A stretch of 64,000 nucleotides of DNA from JASHUC01 sp035523875 (GCA_035523875.1 DATKPY010000016.1:1-64000), one strand, 5' to 3'; counted from the first letter of the stretch, positions 26,637-36,407 are shown. Program-made: numbers and translations. Notes: generated by a model not told the origin, from the sequence alone.

Positions 26637-27338
26637 TCAGCCTTGCAGGAAGCTCACGAGCGCCCGGGTGACGGCGTGGGGCTGCTCGAGCGTGGAGAGG
26701 TGCCCGCACTCCGGGATCGTCAGGAGCTGCGCGCCCGGAATGCCGCGTGCGATCTCCTCGGCGCGCTCCGGAGGAGTGAGCAGGTCGCCGTCCCCGACGA
26801 TCACGAGCGTCGGGCAGCCGATCACCGCGAGCCCCGGGCGCGAGTCCGGTCGTCCGATGATCGCCGTTTGCTGGCGGACGAACGCGCTCGCGCCAACCTC
26901 CTCGGTCATCTGCCGCACGAGCTGGCGTAATGCCTGATCGCCGCGGCGCGCGGTATGCACGAGCCGCGGATAGAGCTGCTCGAAGATCTCTTCGAGCCGC
27001 CCGCTCCGCGCAAGCGACATCTGCGCGCGCCGCATGACCGTCTGCTCCGGAAGGTCGGGCCGAGCGCTCGTGTCGAGCAGCACGAGCTTCGCGACGCGGT
27101 CGGGCGCCTGGCGCAGAATCTCGAAGGAGATGTATCCGCCCATCGAGAGCCCGAGGAGCGCGAACCGTGGCGGTGCGCCCGCGAGCACGCGGCGTGCGAT
27201 CGCCGCGATGCTCTCATCGCGCGTGTGATCGGCGATCGTCACGGGGCCCAGCTGCCAGAGCTCCGGGACCTGCTCCGCGTAGAGCCGCGCGCTCGCGCCG
27301 AGACCGGGCACGAGCACTGAAGCGAGCGGTTCGGTCAT
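26637..27338 (-). CDS. Alpha/beta-hydrolase fold protein
   Basis: 233 residues from ATG 27336-27338. The fold is shown by VLVPGLGASARLY (oxyanion side), the nucleophile elbow LLGLSMGGYISFE, a VIVGDGDLLTPPE acid region and the His in PECGHLSTLEQP. It is probably a cytoplasmic esterase or lactonase, comparable in size to RutD/MenH-like enzymes; the substrate is unknown. The frame is open for 134 codons upstream, but that part overlaps the transsulfuration gene and is out-of-frame noise. It is 17 nt from that gene, so an operon is likely. Confidence 0.85.
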   Translation of the reverse strand: MTEPLASVLVPGLGASARLYAEQVPELWQLGPVTIADHTRDESIAAIARRVLAGAPPRFALLGLSMGGYISFEILRQAPDRVAKLVLLDTSARPDLPEQTVMRRAQMSLARSGRLEEIFEQLYPRLVHTARRGDQALRQLVRQMTEEVGASAFVRQQTAIIGRPDSRPGLAVIGCPTLVIVGDGDLLTPPERAEEIARGIPGAQLLTIPECGHLSTLEQPHAVTRALVSFLQG

Positions 27339-27355
27339 CGTCCTGCCTCTGCCTG

Positions 27356-28525
27356 TCAGCCGAGCGCCTCGCGGAGCTCCGCGATCAGATCGTCGACTGC
27401 CTCGATCCCCACCGAAAGACGCACCAGCCCGTCGCTGATTCCGAGTGCGGCGCGCATCTGCGCCGGCAGTCCCGAATGCGTCATGATGCCTGGATGCTCG
27501 ATCAGGCTCTCGACGCCGCCCAGACTCTCGGCGAGAGAGAACAGCCGGCAGCGCTCGAGGAAGCGTCGCGCATCCTCGAGCGTGCCGCGAAGCTCCGCGC
27601 TCACGATCCCACCGCAGTCGCCATGCATCTGGCGCATGGCGAGCGCGTGCTGCGGGTGGCTCTCGAGGCCGGGATAGTAGACGCGCGCGACCTTGGGATG
27701 CGCCTCGAGGAAGCGGGCGATCGCCAGGGCATTGGCGCAATGCCGCTGCATGCGCAGCGCGAGGGTCTTGATTCCGCGCAGAATCAGGAAGCAGTCGAAC
27801 GCGCTCGGCACGTTGCCCAGGCCGTTCTGCAGAAACTTCACCTGCTCGGCGAGCTCATCGCGCGCAACGATCACGGCACCCCCGAGCGTATCGGAGTGCC
27901 CGTTCAGGAACTTCGTCGCGGAGTGCACGACGATGTCGACGCCGTGCGCGAGTGGGCGCTGCGCGTAAGGGGTCGCGAAGGTGTTGTCGCACACGCTGAG
28001 GAGACCCCGGCGCCGCGCGATTTCCGCGACTGCCGTGAGATCGACGAGCTTGAGCATGGGGTTCGTCGGCGATTCGATCCAGATCATGCGCGTGGTCGGT
28101 CGGATCGCCGCCTCGATCGCGCCCAGATCGGCCAGATCGACGAAGCTCACCGCGAGCCCCGCCGAGCGCTTGCGGATGCGCTCGAACAGGCGGTAGCTGC
28201 CGCCGTAGAGATCGTGCGTGGCGATGATGTGCGCGCCAGCATCGAGCAGCTCGACCACCGTCGAGGAGGCGGCCATGCCCGATGCGAACGCGAAGGCTGC
28301 GCAGCCCCCTTCGAGGCTCGCGAGACTCGCCTGCAGCGCATCGCGGGTCGGGTTGCGCGTGCGCGCGTAGTCGTACCCCTTGTGCTTGCCTGGACTTGAC
28401 TGCACGTAGGTGGAGGTCGCGTAGATCGGCGGCATCACCGCACCGGTGAGCGGATCGGGGCGCTGCCCGCCGTGGATCACGCGCGTCGCGAATTCGAGCT
28501 CGTGATCGTCGGGGTCGTCGGTCAT
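27356..28525 (-). CDS. Cystathionine gamma-lyase/gamma-synthase family PLP enzyme
   Basis: 389 residues, fold type I Cys/Met metabolism PLP enzyme. Visible: TRVIHGGQRPDPLTGAVMPP at the start, YDYARTRNPTRDALQ (phosphate and substrate contacts), FASGMAASSTV, and the Schiff-base Lys at residue 205 in HSATKFLNGHSD. SLGGVESLIEHPGIMTHS is the substrate-loop motif shared by MetB, MetC and CGL. It lies directly downstream of cystathionine beta-synthase, so a cystathionine gamma-lyase role (cystathionine to cysteine) in reverse transsulfuration is the best reading; gamma-synthase activity cannot be excluded from sequence. Confidence 0.88.
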   Translation of the reverse strand: MTDDPDDHELEFATRVIHGGQRPDPLTGAVMPPIYATSTYVQSSPGKHKGYDYARTRNPTRDALQASLASLEGGCAAFAFASGMAASSTVVELLDAGAHIIATHDLYGGSYRLFERIRKRSAGLAVSFVDLADLGAIEAAIRPTTRMIWIESPTNPMLKLVDLTAVAEIARRRGLLSVCDNTFATPYAQRPLAHGVDIVVHSATKFLNGHSDTLGGAVIVARDELAEQVKFLQNGLGNVPSAFDCFLILRGIKTLALRMQRHCANALAIARFLEAHPKVARVYYPGLESHPQHALAMRQMHGDCGGIVSAELRGTLEDARRFLERCRLFSLAESLGGVESLIEHPGIMTHSGLPAQMRAALGISDGLVRLSVGIEAVDDLIAELREALG

Positions 28526-28621
28526 TCAGCTTCCTTGATGTGCCGGGGGGAGCATTCTAGTGGCACGGCGCGGGAACTTGCGAGGCGGGGTGGTGGAGCC
28601 GTGCACCCTCACCTTACGAGT

Positions 28622-28638
28622 GCGCCCCGAAGGGGCGC
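28622..28638 (-). terminator. UUCG-type hairpin after cystathionine beta-synthase
   Basis: On the coding strand GCGCCCC-TTC-GGGGCGC forms a 7-bp stem that contains a C(UUCG)G tetraloop, an exceptionally stable RNA hairpin. It begins 11 nt after the stop of the gene at 28649. No T-run follows, so it may attenuate, protect the 3' end, or terminate weakly before the downstream transsulfuration gene. Confidence 0.4.
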
Positions 28639-28648
28639 CACATCATTA

Positions 28649-30049
28649 CTAAAGCCTCCGCCGCAGCCAATTGAGGAGGTCGATGCGAGTGATGAGCCCG
28701 AGAAGCTCGCCGTGGTCCATCACGATCGCGACCATTCCACGCTTGAAGATCTCGAGGAGCTGCGGGAGCGGCGCATCGGGCGGCACGGTGACGAGGTGGC
28801 TCGACATCACCTCGCTCACCGGCTCGTTGAACCGCTCGGGGTGCGCGAAGACATCGAGCAGCACGTCCTCTTCATCGACGATGCCGACGATCTTGCCGTC
28901 GCGCATGACCGGGAGCTGCGACACGTCGTAGAGCTTCATGCGTCCGTGCGCCGCGAGGACCGTCTCGGCCGCGCTCACGGTGATGTCCGCGCGCTCGGCG
29001 TGGCGCCGCGCGATGAGGTCGCGCAGATCCCCGAAGCGCTCGCGCGTGAGGAACCCCTGGTCGAGCATCCAGAAATCGTTGTAGACCTTGGAGAGATATT
29101 TGTTGCCGCTGTCGCAGACCAGGCTCACGACGCGCTTGGGCGAGCGCTGCTCGCGGCAGTAGCGCAGCGCCGCCGCCAGCAGCGTTCCGCTCGAGGTGCC
29201 CGCGAGGATGCCCTCGTGGTGCAGCAGCTCGCGGCAGGTGCGGAAGGACTCCGCATCGCTCACGGTGTAGGCCCTGCGCACTCGCGTGAGGTCGCAGACC
29301 GGCGGCACGTAATCCCCGCCGATGCCCTCGACCAGCCAGCCGCGCCCGCTCGGGGCGGCATCGCCGGTACGCACCAGATTCGCGAGCATCGAGCCCTGCG
29401 GATCCGCGAGCACGATCTCCACCTCAGGGGCGACGCGCGCAAAGAATCGCGACAGCCCCGTGAGCGTGCCGCCGGTGCCCACGCCGCAGACGACGGCGTC
29501 GAGCCGGTGGTCCATCTGCTGCCAGATCTCGGGCGCGGTCGTCTCTTCGTGCGCCTGAGGATTCGCCGCGTTACTGAACTGGCTCACGTAGAAGGCACCC
29601 GGATCCTCGCGCGCGAGGCGCACTGCCCGGTCCTGGTAGTAATCCGGATGTCCCTTGGGAACGTCCGAGCGCGTCATGATCACTTCCGCGCCCATCGCCT
29701 TGAGATGGAAGATCTTCTCCTGGCTCATCTTGTCGGGGATCACGAGCTTCAGGCGGTAGCCCTTGCGCGCGGCGACGAGCGCAAGGCCCAAGCCAGTGTT
29801 GCCCGCGGTCGCCTCGATGAGCGTCGCACCGGGCTTCAGACGCCCGTCGCGCTCGGCCGCCTCGATCATGTAGAGCCCTACGCGGTCCTTGATGGAGCCG
29901 CCGGGGTTCTGGTTCTCGAGCTTCAAGTACAGCTCGCAGGGACCGGTGTCGAGGTGCTGGGCGGCGAGGAGCGGGGTATTGCCGATCAGCTCGAGGACGT
30001 TGCGCTGCACGGTCGGCGGCATAACGTTCATCGGCGCGTCTCCAGCCAT
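28649..30049 (-). CDS. Cystathionine beta-synthase
   Basis: 466 residues: a fold type II PLP catalytic domain, then two regulatory CBS motifs (about residues 340-460), the layout of cystathionine beta-synthases rather than cysteine synthases. The PLP Lys is residue 54 in NPGGSIKDRVG; EATAGNTGLGLALVA and the phosphate loop GVGTGGTLTG are present, and the CBS pair includes ITVSAAETVLAAHG and IVDEEDVLLDVF. It condenses serine and homocysteine. GGGGGAAG lies 8 nt before the ATG at 30047-30049. No N-terminal heme domain is present. It heads the run that continues with cystathionine gamma-lyase, and is divergent from uvrA. Confidence 0.9.
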   Translation of the reverse strand: MAGDAPMNVMPPTVQRNVLELIGNTPLLAAQHLDTGPCELYLKLENQNPGGSIKDRVGLYMIEAAERDGRLKPGATLIEATAGNTGLGLALVAARKGYRLKLVIPDKMSQEKIFHLKAMGAEVIMTRSDVPKGHPDYYQDRAVRLAREDPGAFYVSQFSNAANPQAHEETTAPEIWQQMDHRLDAVVCGVGTGGTLTGLSRFFARVAPEVEIVLADPQGSMLANLVRTGDAAPSGRGWLVEGIGGDYVPPVCDLTRVRRAYTVSDAESFRTCRELLHHEGILAGTSSGTLLAAALRYCREQRSPKRVVSLVCDSGNKYLSKVYNDFWMLDQGFLTRERFGDLRDLIARRHAERADITVSAAETVLAAHGRMKLYDVSQLPVMRDGKIVGIVDEEDVLLDVFAHPERFNEPVSEVMSSHLVTVPPDAPLPQLLEIFKRGMVAIVMDHGELLGLITRIDLLNWLRRRL

Positions 30050-30111
30050 ACAGTACTTCCCCCGGAATGATACTGGACGGCGCGTTGGCCCGCGCGCCGG
30101 CGAGCTTCACC

Positions 30112-30117
30112 TATAAT
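30112..30117 (+). promoter_or_regulatory. Candidate -10 box for the tandem uvrA gene
   Basis: A perfect TATAAT stands 48 nt before the uvrA-type start at 30165. The nearest -35-like string, TTGGCC at 30085-30090, is 21 nt away, too far for a classical sigma70 site. No LexA-type CTGT-N8-ACAG is seen in this divergent region. Confidence 0.4.
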
Positions 30118-30164
30118 GGGGACGTCCCTGCGTCCCTTTGCCGCGCGGACTTCCCCATACCCGT

Positions 30165-33100
30165 ATGACCGATCTCATCCGCGTGCAGGGTGCACGCCAG
30201 AACAATCTAAAGAATCTCACGCTCACGATTCCGCTCAATGAGCTCGTGGTCGTCACGGGCGTCTCCGGGTCCGGGAAGTCCTCGCTCGTATTCGACACGC
30301 TCTACGCGGAAGGCCAGCGGCGCTACGTGGAGACGTTCTCACCGTACGCGCGCCAGTTTCTCGAGCGCATGGACAAGCCCCAAGTCGATTCCATCTCGGG
30401 CATCCCTCCGGCGATTGCGATCGATCAGACCAATCCGGTGCGCACCTCCCGCTCGACCGTGGGCACGATGACCGAGCTCAACGATCATTTGAAGCTGCTG
30501 TTCGCGCGCGCCGGCGTGCTCCACTGCGAGCGGTGCGCACGACCGGTCCGCCGGGATACGCAGGAGAGCATCTACGAGGATCTCGCGCGCCGCGCCGCGG
30601 CCGCGGGCAATCCGCGCCTGGTGTTGAGCTTTCCCGTGCCCGTGCCCGCGAGCTTCTCCGAAAGCGAGGTGCGCGAGCTGCTCGCCAAGCAAGGCTACAC
30701 GCGCATCCTCGAGCCGCGCGCGGGCGCGACCGCAATCGACGCCGCGCGCCTGGCAGTGCCCCCTCCGGCGGCCACGCGAGACAAGCGCGCCCGCGGCAGG
30801 CGCAGTGCCCGCGTTGGCCGGGGCGGTCGCCGCGGCGCCACGACGGCGCCGGCGCGGATCCTGCACGTCGTTCAGGATCGCTTGCGCCTCGGCAGCGCCG
30901 AGCGGGGCCGCGTGCTCGAGTCGCTCGAGGCGGCGTTGCGCGTCGGCGGCGGGCGGCTCGATGCGCATGTGCTCGACGATGCCGACCCTCCCGGGGAAAG
31001 CGCGCTGTGGCGCTACTCGAGCGAGCTGCATTGCGCGGAATGCGACATCGGCTACCACGATCCGACGCCGAGCCTCTTCTCGTTCAACTCTCCGGTCGGC
31101 GCGTGCGAGACCTGCCGCGGTTTCGGACGCACGATCGGTATCGACTACGGACTCGTGGTGCCCGACGAGGCGAAGACGCTGCGCGACGGCGCAGTGCGGC
31201 CGTGGCAGACCTCCTCCTACTCCGAGTGCCAGGACGATCTCGTCAAGTTCGCGAAGAAGCGCTCGATCCCGCTCGATCGTCCTTGGCGCGAGCTCACTCC
31301 CGAGCAGCGCGCCTGGGTGATCGACGGCGAGGGTCGCTGGGAGGACGGGGTCTGGTATGGCGCCAAGCGCTTCTTCGCGTGGCTCGAGACGAAGTCGTAC
31401 AAGATGCACGTGCGCGTGCTGCTCTCGCGATACCGCGCGTACACGCCGTGCGCCGTCTGCCACGGCGCACGGCTCAAGAACGAGGCGTTGCTCTGGCGGA
31501 TCGGCACGCGCGAGCTCGCCGAGCGGACGCTCGCGGGCGCGCGCCGCTTCCTCCCCGCGGGTGCCCACTGGAGCGAGGAGACGCTCGATGCGCTTCCCGG
31601 CCTGTGCATTCACGATCTGATGCTGCAGCCGATCGAGCGGGTCTACGGGTTCTTCCGCGCGCTCGAGCTCCCCAGGCCCCTCGATGAGGCGACCGACCTC
31701 CTGTTGCGGGAGATTCTCGGCCGCACGGGCTATCTCGCGGAGGTGGGGCTCGGTTACCTCACCTTCGACCGCCAGTCGCGCACGCTTTCGGGCGGCGAGG
31801 TGCAGCGGATCAATCTCACCACTGCGCTCGGCACCTCGCTCGTGAACACATTGTTCGTGCTCGACGAGCCCTCGATCGGGCTGCATCCGCGCGACATGCA
31901 GCGCGTCATCGGCGTCATGAAGCGCCTGCGCGATGCCGGCAACTCGCTCCTCGTCGTCGAGCACGATCCGCAGATCATGCTGGAGGCCGATCGCATCATC
32001 GATATGGGCCCCGGTGCGGGCGAGCGCGGCGGAGAGATCGTCTTCTCGGGTGTGCCGAAGGACGTGCGCGCCTGCGCCGACTCGCTCACCGGTCAGTACC
32101 TGAGCGGGCGACTGAGCGTCGATGCGCCGCCGGCGCGCGCGCCGGATCGTGCCTCGCGGCCGGCCGACGCAGTGACGGCGGAGGCGCGCGCGAATCGCTG
32201 GCTCGAGCTCCGGGGCGTGCGCGAGCACAATCTCAAGGACATCGACGTCCGCATTCCGCTCAAGCGTCTGGTCTGTGTGACCGGCGTGTCCGGCTCGGGT
32301 AAATCGACGTTGATCGAGGACGTGCTGCATCCGGCGCTCCTCAAGTACTTGGGCCGTCCGACGGAGGCACCTGGGGAATTCGCGGCGCTGCGCGGCGCCG
32401 AGCTCATCGACGACGTGGTGCTGGTCGACCAGACGCCGATCGGGCGCACCACACGCTCCAATCCGGCGAGCTACGTCGGCGCATTCGACGTGGTGCGCGA
32501 GCTCTTCGCCGCGGAGCCCGTGTCCCAGGAGCGCCGCTACACGGCCGGCACGTTCAGCTTCAACTCGGGCAATGGCCGCTGCGCCACCTGCAGCGGCAAC
32601 GGATTCGAGCACGTGGAGATGCAGTTCCTCTCGGACGTATACCTGCGCTGTCCGGACTGCGATGGACGGCGCTACCGCTCCGAGGTGCTCGATGTGAAGC
32701 GCGAGGGCGCCGACGGACGCCGCGCGAGCATCGCCCAAGTGCTCGAAATGACGGTCACCGAAGCGCTCGCGTTCTTCGCCGACTCGCGCGAGCTCGCGGC
32801 GCGGTTGCGCCCGCTCGCGGATGTGGGCCTCGAGTACGTGCGGCTCGGCCAGCCGGTGCCCACGCTCTCGGGCGGGGAAGCGCAGCGGCTGAAGCTCGCG
32901 GGTCACCTTGCCCAAGCCGGAGATGCCGGCGCGAGGAGCTCGCGCACGACGACCTCTCACCGCGGCAAGCTGTTTCTCTTCGACGAGCCGACCACGGGAC
33001 TTCACTTCGACGATGTGGCAAAGCTCCTGCGCGCCTTTCGCAAGCTCCTCGTCGCCGGGCACTCTCTCGTCGTCATCGAGCACAATCTCGATGTGATCCG

Positions 33101-36044
33101 GGCCGCGGACTGGCTCATCGACTTGGGACCCGATGGCGGCGACCGTGGCGGGGAGATCGTCTGCACCGGCACGCCGGCGCAGGTGAGCGCAGACCCGCGC
33201 TCGCACACCGGCCACGCACTCGCCGGCTACGCGCGTGCACTCGCCGGGGAGCCGCCGGAGGCGCGCCCGGCGGCCGAGGCGGCTGCAGCCGGCGTCGCGG
33301 AGCTGCGCGCCGAATACGCCCATGCGAGCGGGCGCGACCGCAACTCGATCGTCATCCACAACGCGCGTGAGCACAATCTGAAGAGCATCGACGTGAGCAT
33401 CCCGCGCGACCGCTTCACGGTGGTCACCGGGGTGTCCGGATCCGGCAAGTCGACGCTCGCGTTCGACATCCTCTTCAACGAGGGCCAGCGCCGCTATCTC
33501 GAGTCGCTCAACGCCTACGCGCGCCAGTTCGTGCAGCCCGCGGCGCGACCCGACGTGGACGCCATCTTCGGGATTCCCCCGACGGTCGCGATCGAGCAGC
33601 GCACGAGCCGCGGTGGACGCAAGAGCACGGTGGCGACGCTCACCGAGGTCTATCATTTCCTGCGCCTGCTCTACGTGAAGCTCGGCGTGCAGTACTGCCC
33701 GGATTGCGCTGTGGCGATCGAGCCGCAGAGCCTGGGCTCGATCGCCGCGCGGCTTCTCAAGGATCATCGCGGCGAGCGCCTGACGCTCCTTGCGCCGCTC
33801 GTCGTCGCGCGCAAGGGCTTCTACACCGATCTCGCCAAATGGGCCGCGAAGAAGGGTTACCAGGAGCTGCGGGTGGACGGCACCCTCCTGCCGACCGCGC
33901 GCTGGCCGCGGCTCAACCGCTTCAAGGAGCACACGATCGAGCTGCCCGTCGCGACGCTCGGAATCGAGCCGCGGAACGACGCACCGCTCCACGAGGCGCT
34001 CGCGCGCGCGCTCGACTACGGCAAGGGGCTGCTCAACGTCGTGCCCGCGGGCGGTGGCAAGGTGACCATGTTCTCGACCAAGCGCGCCTGCCCGGACTGC
34101 GGACGCAGCTTCGCGGAGCTCGATCCGCGGCTTTTCTCCTTCAATTCCAAGCACGGCTGGTGCGAGAGCTGCTACGGCACCGGGCTCGAGATGACCGGGT
34201 TCTCCGCGGAGCAGACCGGAGAGGAAGTGTGGTGGAACGAGTGGTACGACCGCGAGCCGAGCCCGTGCCCGGCATGTGCGGGACACCGCCTCAATCCGGT
34301 TGCGCTCGCCGTGCGCTTCCACGGTCGCTCCATCGCCGAGCTCACGGGCCTATCGGTCGCGGACTCCGCGTTGCTCATGAGCAAGCTCAAGCTGGGTGTG
34401 CGCGAGCGAGCGATCGCGCGCGATCTCATGGCGGAGATCCGCGGGCGGCTGAAATTCCTGATGCGCGTGGGGCTCGGCTATCTCACGCTCGATCGGTCCG
34501 CGCCGACACTCTCCGGAGGAGAAGCGCAGCGCATTCGGCTCGCTGCCCAGCTCGGCTCGAACCTCCAAGGCGTATGCTACGTGCTCGATGAGCCGACGAT
34601 CGGGCTGCACCCGCGCGACAACCGCGTGCTGCTCGATTCCCTCGAGGAGCTCGCGTCGCACCGGAACACGCTCGTCGTGGTCGAGCATGATGAGGAGACG
34701 ATCCGGCGTGCCGATCACGTGCTCGATCTCGGGCCGGGCGCCGGAGTGCGCGGCGGCGAGCTCGTGGGTGCCGGCACCGTGGCGGATCTGATCGCCAATC
34801 CCCGCTCGACGACCGGTCGCTACCTGCGCGAGCCGCTCAGGCATCCGGTGCAGCCGCGCCGGCCGACCTCGGCGCGCAGCCCGGCGCTGCGCCTCGAGCG
34901 GGTCGAGCTGCACAACATCGCGGGACTCGACGTGCGCATCCCGCTCGGCCGGCTCGTCGCGATCGCCGGCGTCTCGGGTTCCGGGAAATCCACCGTCGCG
35001 CGTGACGTGCTCTATGCGAACCTGCGCAAGCTGCTCGCCGCGCAAGCGCGGCCGGGGAAGAGCGCGGCCGGCGGGCGTGGGCGCCACGGCGCGCACGCCG
35101 TCGCAGTCTCGGGCGCCGACGCACGCATTCGGTCCCGCGCGCGCCCGCCGCTCATCGGCTGCCGAGCGGTGTACGGCCTCGATCAGATCGACCGAGTACT
35201 GGAAGTCGATCAAACGCCGATCGGGAAAACCCCCCGCTCCTGCCCGGCCACCTACATCGGCTTCTGGGACGAGATCCGCGCCATCTTCGCCGCCACCACC
35301 GAGGGGCGCATCCGCGGCTATTCCGCGAGCCGCTTCTCCTTCAACACTTCGGGCGGACGCTGCGAGGCGTGCGAGGGACAGGGCGTCAAAACCATAGAAA
35401 TGAGCTTCCTGCCGGACGTGAAGGTGGTCTGCGATTCGTGTGGGGGGAGACGCTTCAACTCCGAGACGCTTGCGGTGCTGTGGCGCGGGAAGAGCATCGG
35501 CGACGTGCTCGCCATGAACGTCGACGACGCCGTGGAGTTCTTCCACGCGCACTCGCGCGTGCACCATGCGCTCAAGCTCCTGCAGGACGTGGGTCTCGGG
35601 TATCTGACTCTTGGGCAGCAGAGCCCCACGCTTTCCGGGGGCGAGGCGCAGCGAATCAAGCTCGTGACCGAGCTCGCCAAGGTCCGGGGCGAGCGCCGCG
35701 CCGGGCCACGGCAGCAACCGAAGCACACGCTCTACGTGCTCGATGAGCCGACGGTGGGATTGCACATGGCCGATGTGGAGAAGCTCATCGTCGTGCTGCA
35801 TCGGCTGATCGAGGCGGGCAACACGGCGGTCGTCGTAGAGCACAACCTCGACGTGCTCGCCGAGGCTGACTGGATCATCGACATGGGCCCCGAGGCCGGC
35901 GCCGCCGGCGGACGCATCGTCGCGCAGGGCCCACCGGCAGAGGTAGCGCGGAAGAAGGAACGCTCGCACACGGGGCGCGTGCTCGATGAGTTTCTGGCCG
36001 ACCGCACGTTGCCCGAGGTTCCGCGGCGCGCCGCCGAGGCGTAG
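30165..36044 (+). CDS. Tandem (double) UvrA, excinuclease ABC subunit A homologue
   Basis: 1959 residues, about twice a normal UvrA. Two UvrA-like units are fused, residues 1 to about 1040 and about 1065 to 1959. There are four Walker A motifs, each beginning GVSGSGKS, at residues 32, 707, 1089 and 1602. Four ABC signatures LSGGE(A/V)QR lie near 541, 900, 1449 and 1823, each followed by DEP and a VVEH switch His. Zinc-finger CxxC pairs (CERC, CPDC, CEACEGQG) are kept in both units. Short Arg/Gly-rich inserts interrupt the first unit (about 208-230) and the last cassette. The start is ATG 30165, nine codons inside the open frame. It may be a third-class UvrA working beside or instead of the standard protein in damage recognition or drug resistance. 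Confidence 0.9.
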   Translation: MTDLIRVQGARQNNLKNLTLTIPLNELVVVTGVSGSGKSSLVFDTLYAEGQRRYVETFSPYARQFLERMDKPQVDSISGIPPAIAIDQTNPVRTSRSTVGTMTELNDHLKLLFARAGVLHCERCARPVRRDTQESIYEDLARRAAAAGNPRLVLSFPVPVPASFSESEVRELLAKQGYTRILEPRAGATAIDAARLAVPPPAATRDKRARGRRSARVGRGGRRGATTAPARILHVVQDRLRLGSAERGRVLESLEAALRVGGGRLDAHVLDDADPPGESALWRYSSELHCAECDIGYHDPTPSLFSFNSPVGACETCRGFGRTIGIDYGLVVPDEAKTLRDGAVRPWQTSSYSECQDDLVKFAKKRSIPLDRPWRELTPEQRAWVIDGEGRWEDGVWYGAKRFFAWLETKSYKMHVRVLLSRYRAYTPCAVCHGARLKNEALLWRIGTRELAERTLAGARRFLPAGAHWSEETLDALPGLCIHDLMLQPIERVYGFFRALELPRPLDEATDLLLREILGRTGYLAEVGLGYLTFDRQSRTLSGGEVQRINLTTALGTSLVNTLFVLDEPSIGLHPRDMQRVIGVMKRLRDAGNSLLVVEHDPQIMLEADRIIDMGPGAGERGGEIVFSGVPKDVRACADSLTGQYLSGRLSVDAPPARAPDRASRPADAVTAEARANRWLELRGVREHNLKDIDVRIPLKRLVCVTGVSGSGKSTLIEDVLHPALLKYLGRPTEAPGEFAALRGAELIDDVVLVDQTPIGRTTRSNPASYVGAFDVVRELFAAEPVSQERRYTAGTFSFNSGNGRCATCSGNGFEHVEMQFLSDVYLRCPDCDGRRYRSEVLDVKREGADGRRASIAQVLEMTVTEALAFFADSRELAARLRPLADVGLEYVRLGQPVPTLSGGEAQRLKLAGHLAQAGDAGARSSRTTTSHRGKLFLFDEPTTGLHFDDVAKLLRAFRKLLVAGHSLVVIEHNLDVIRAADWLIDLGPDGGDRGGEIVCTGTPAQVSADPRSHTGHALAGYARALAGEPPEARPAAEAAAAGVAELRAEYAHASGRDRNSIVIHNAREHNLKSIDVSIPRDRFTVVTGVSGSGKSTLAFDILFNEGQRRYLESLNAYARQFVQPAARPDVDAIFGIPPTVAIEQRTSRGGRKSTVATLTEVYHFLRLLYVKLGVQYCPDCAVAIEPQSLGSIAARLLKDHRGERLTLLAPLVVARKGFYTDLAKWAAKKGYQELRVDGTLLPTARWPRLNRFKEHTIELPVATLGIEPRNDAPLHEALARALDYGKGLLNVVPAGGGKVTMFSTKRACPDCGRSFAELDPRLFSFNSKHGWCESCYGTGLEMTGFSAEQTGEEVWWNEWYDREPSPCPACAGHRLNPVALAVRFHGRSIAELTGLSVADSALLMSKLKLGVRERAIARDLMAEIRGRLKFLMRVGLGYLTLDRSAPTLSGGEAQRIRLAAQLGSNLQGVCYVLDEPTIGLHPRDNRVLLDSLEELASHRNTLVVVEHDEETIRRADHVLDLGPGAGVRGGELVGAGTVADLIANPRSTTGRYLREPLRHPVQPRRPTSARSPALRLERVELHNIAGLDVRIPLGRLVAIAGVSGSGKSTVARDVLYANLRKLLAAQARPGKSAAGGRGRHGAHAVAVSGADARIRSRARPPLIGCRAVYGLDQIDRVLEVDQTPIGKTPRSCPATYIGFWDEIRAIFAATTEGRIRGYSASRFSFNTSGGRCEACEGQGVKTIEMSFLPDVKVVCDSCGGRRFNSETLAVLWRGKSIGDVLAMNVDDAVEFFHAHSRVHHALKLLQDVGLGYLTLGQQSPTLSGGEAQRIKLVTELAKVRGERRAGPRQQPKHTLYVLDEPTVGLHMADVEKLIVVLHRLIEAGNTAVVVEHNLDVLAEADWIIDMGPEAGAAGGRIVAQGPPAEVARKKERSHTGRVLDEFLADRTLPEVPRRAAEA

Positions 36045-36055
36045 AGTCCTGCGCC

Positions 36056-36358
36056 ATGGCGCACGATCTGACGTGCTGGAAGTGCGGCGCCTCGCTCGCG
36101 GCCCTCACGCTGCCGCTGCGGCGCCTGGATGAATGCCCACGCTGCCGCTCGGAGCTGCACGTCTGCCGCATGTGCGTGGACTACGACACACGCGTCGCCA
36201 AGCACTGCCGCGAGCCAACGGCCGAAGAGGTGCGCGACAAGGAGCACGCGAACTTCTGCGACTTCTTCAAGCCGCACGCCGGCGCTTACGTGGCACCCAA
36301 CACCGCCGAGGTCGACAAGGCGCGAACCGAGCTCGAGCGGCTCTTCGGCAAGCGCTAG
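36056..36358 (+). CDS. Small Cys-rich zinc-ribbon-like protein
   Basis: 100 residues with paired cysteines, CWKC at residues 7-10, CPRC at 28-31, CRMC at 37-40, and further Cys at 50 and 67, with His 49 also present. This suggests one or two zinc-binding ribbons. The C-terminus (AEVDKARTELERLFGK) is helical. No signal peptide. It starts 11 nt after the uvrA stop on the same strand, so it may share the transcript. Not a family I can name; a nucleic-acid or protein-binding role is only a guess. Confidence 0.7.
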   Translation: MAHDLTCWKCGASLAALTLPLRRLDECPRCRSELHVCRMCVDYDTRVAKHCREPTAEEVRDKEHANFCDFFKPHAGAYVAPNTAEVDKARTELERLFGKR

Positions 36359-36407
36359 GCGCGATCGGCGAGCGCAGTGCGGGACTTCATCTGGAAAGCC
36401 GACCCTC

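Noticed and set aside
28526..28648. A possible small gene or riboswitch between the transsulfuration genes
   Set aside because: Only the UUCG hairpin stands out; no open frame and no S-box or similar core motif was seen.
30339..34322. Very long antisense open frame (1327 codons) opposite the tandem uvrA gene
   Set aside because: It mirrors the GC-rich codon positions of uvrA, has no recognisable motif, and the uvrA frame is full of conserved motifs.
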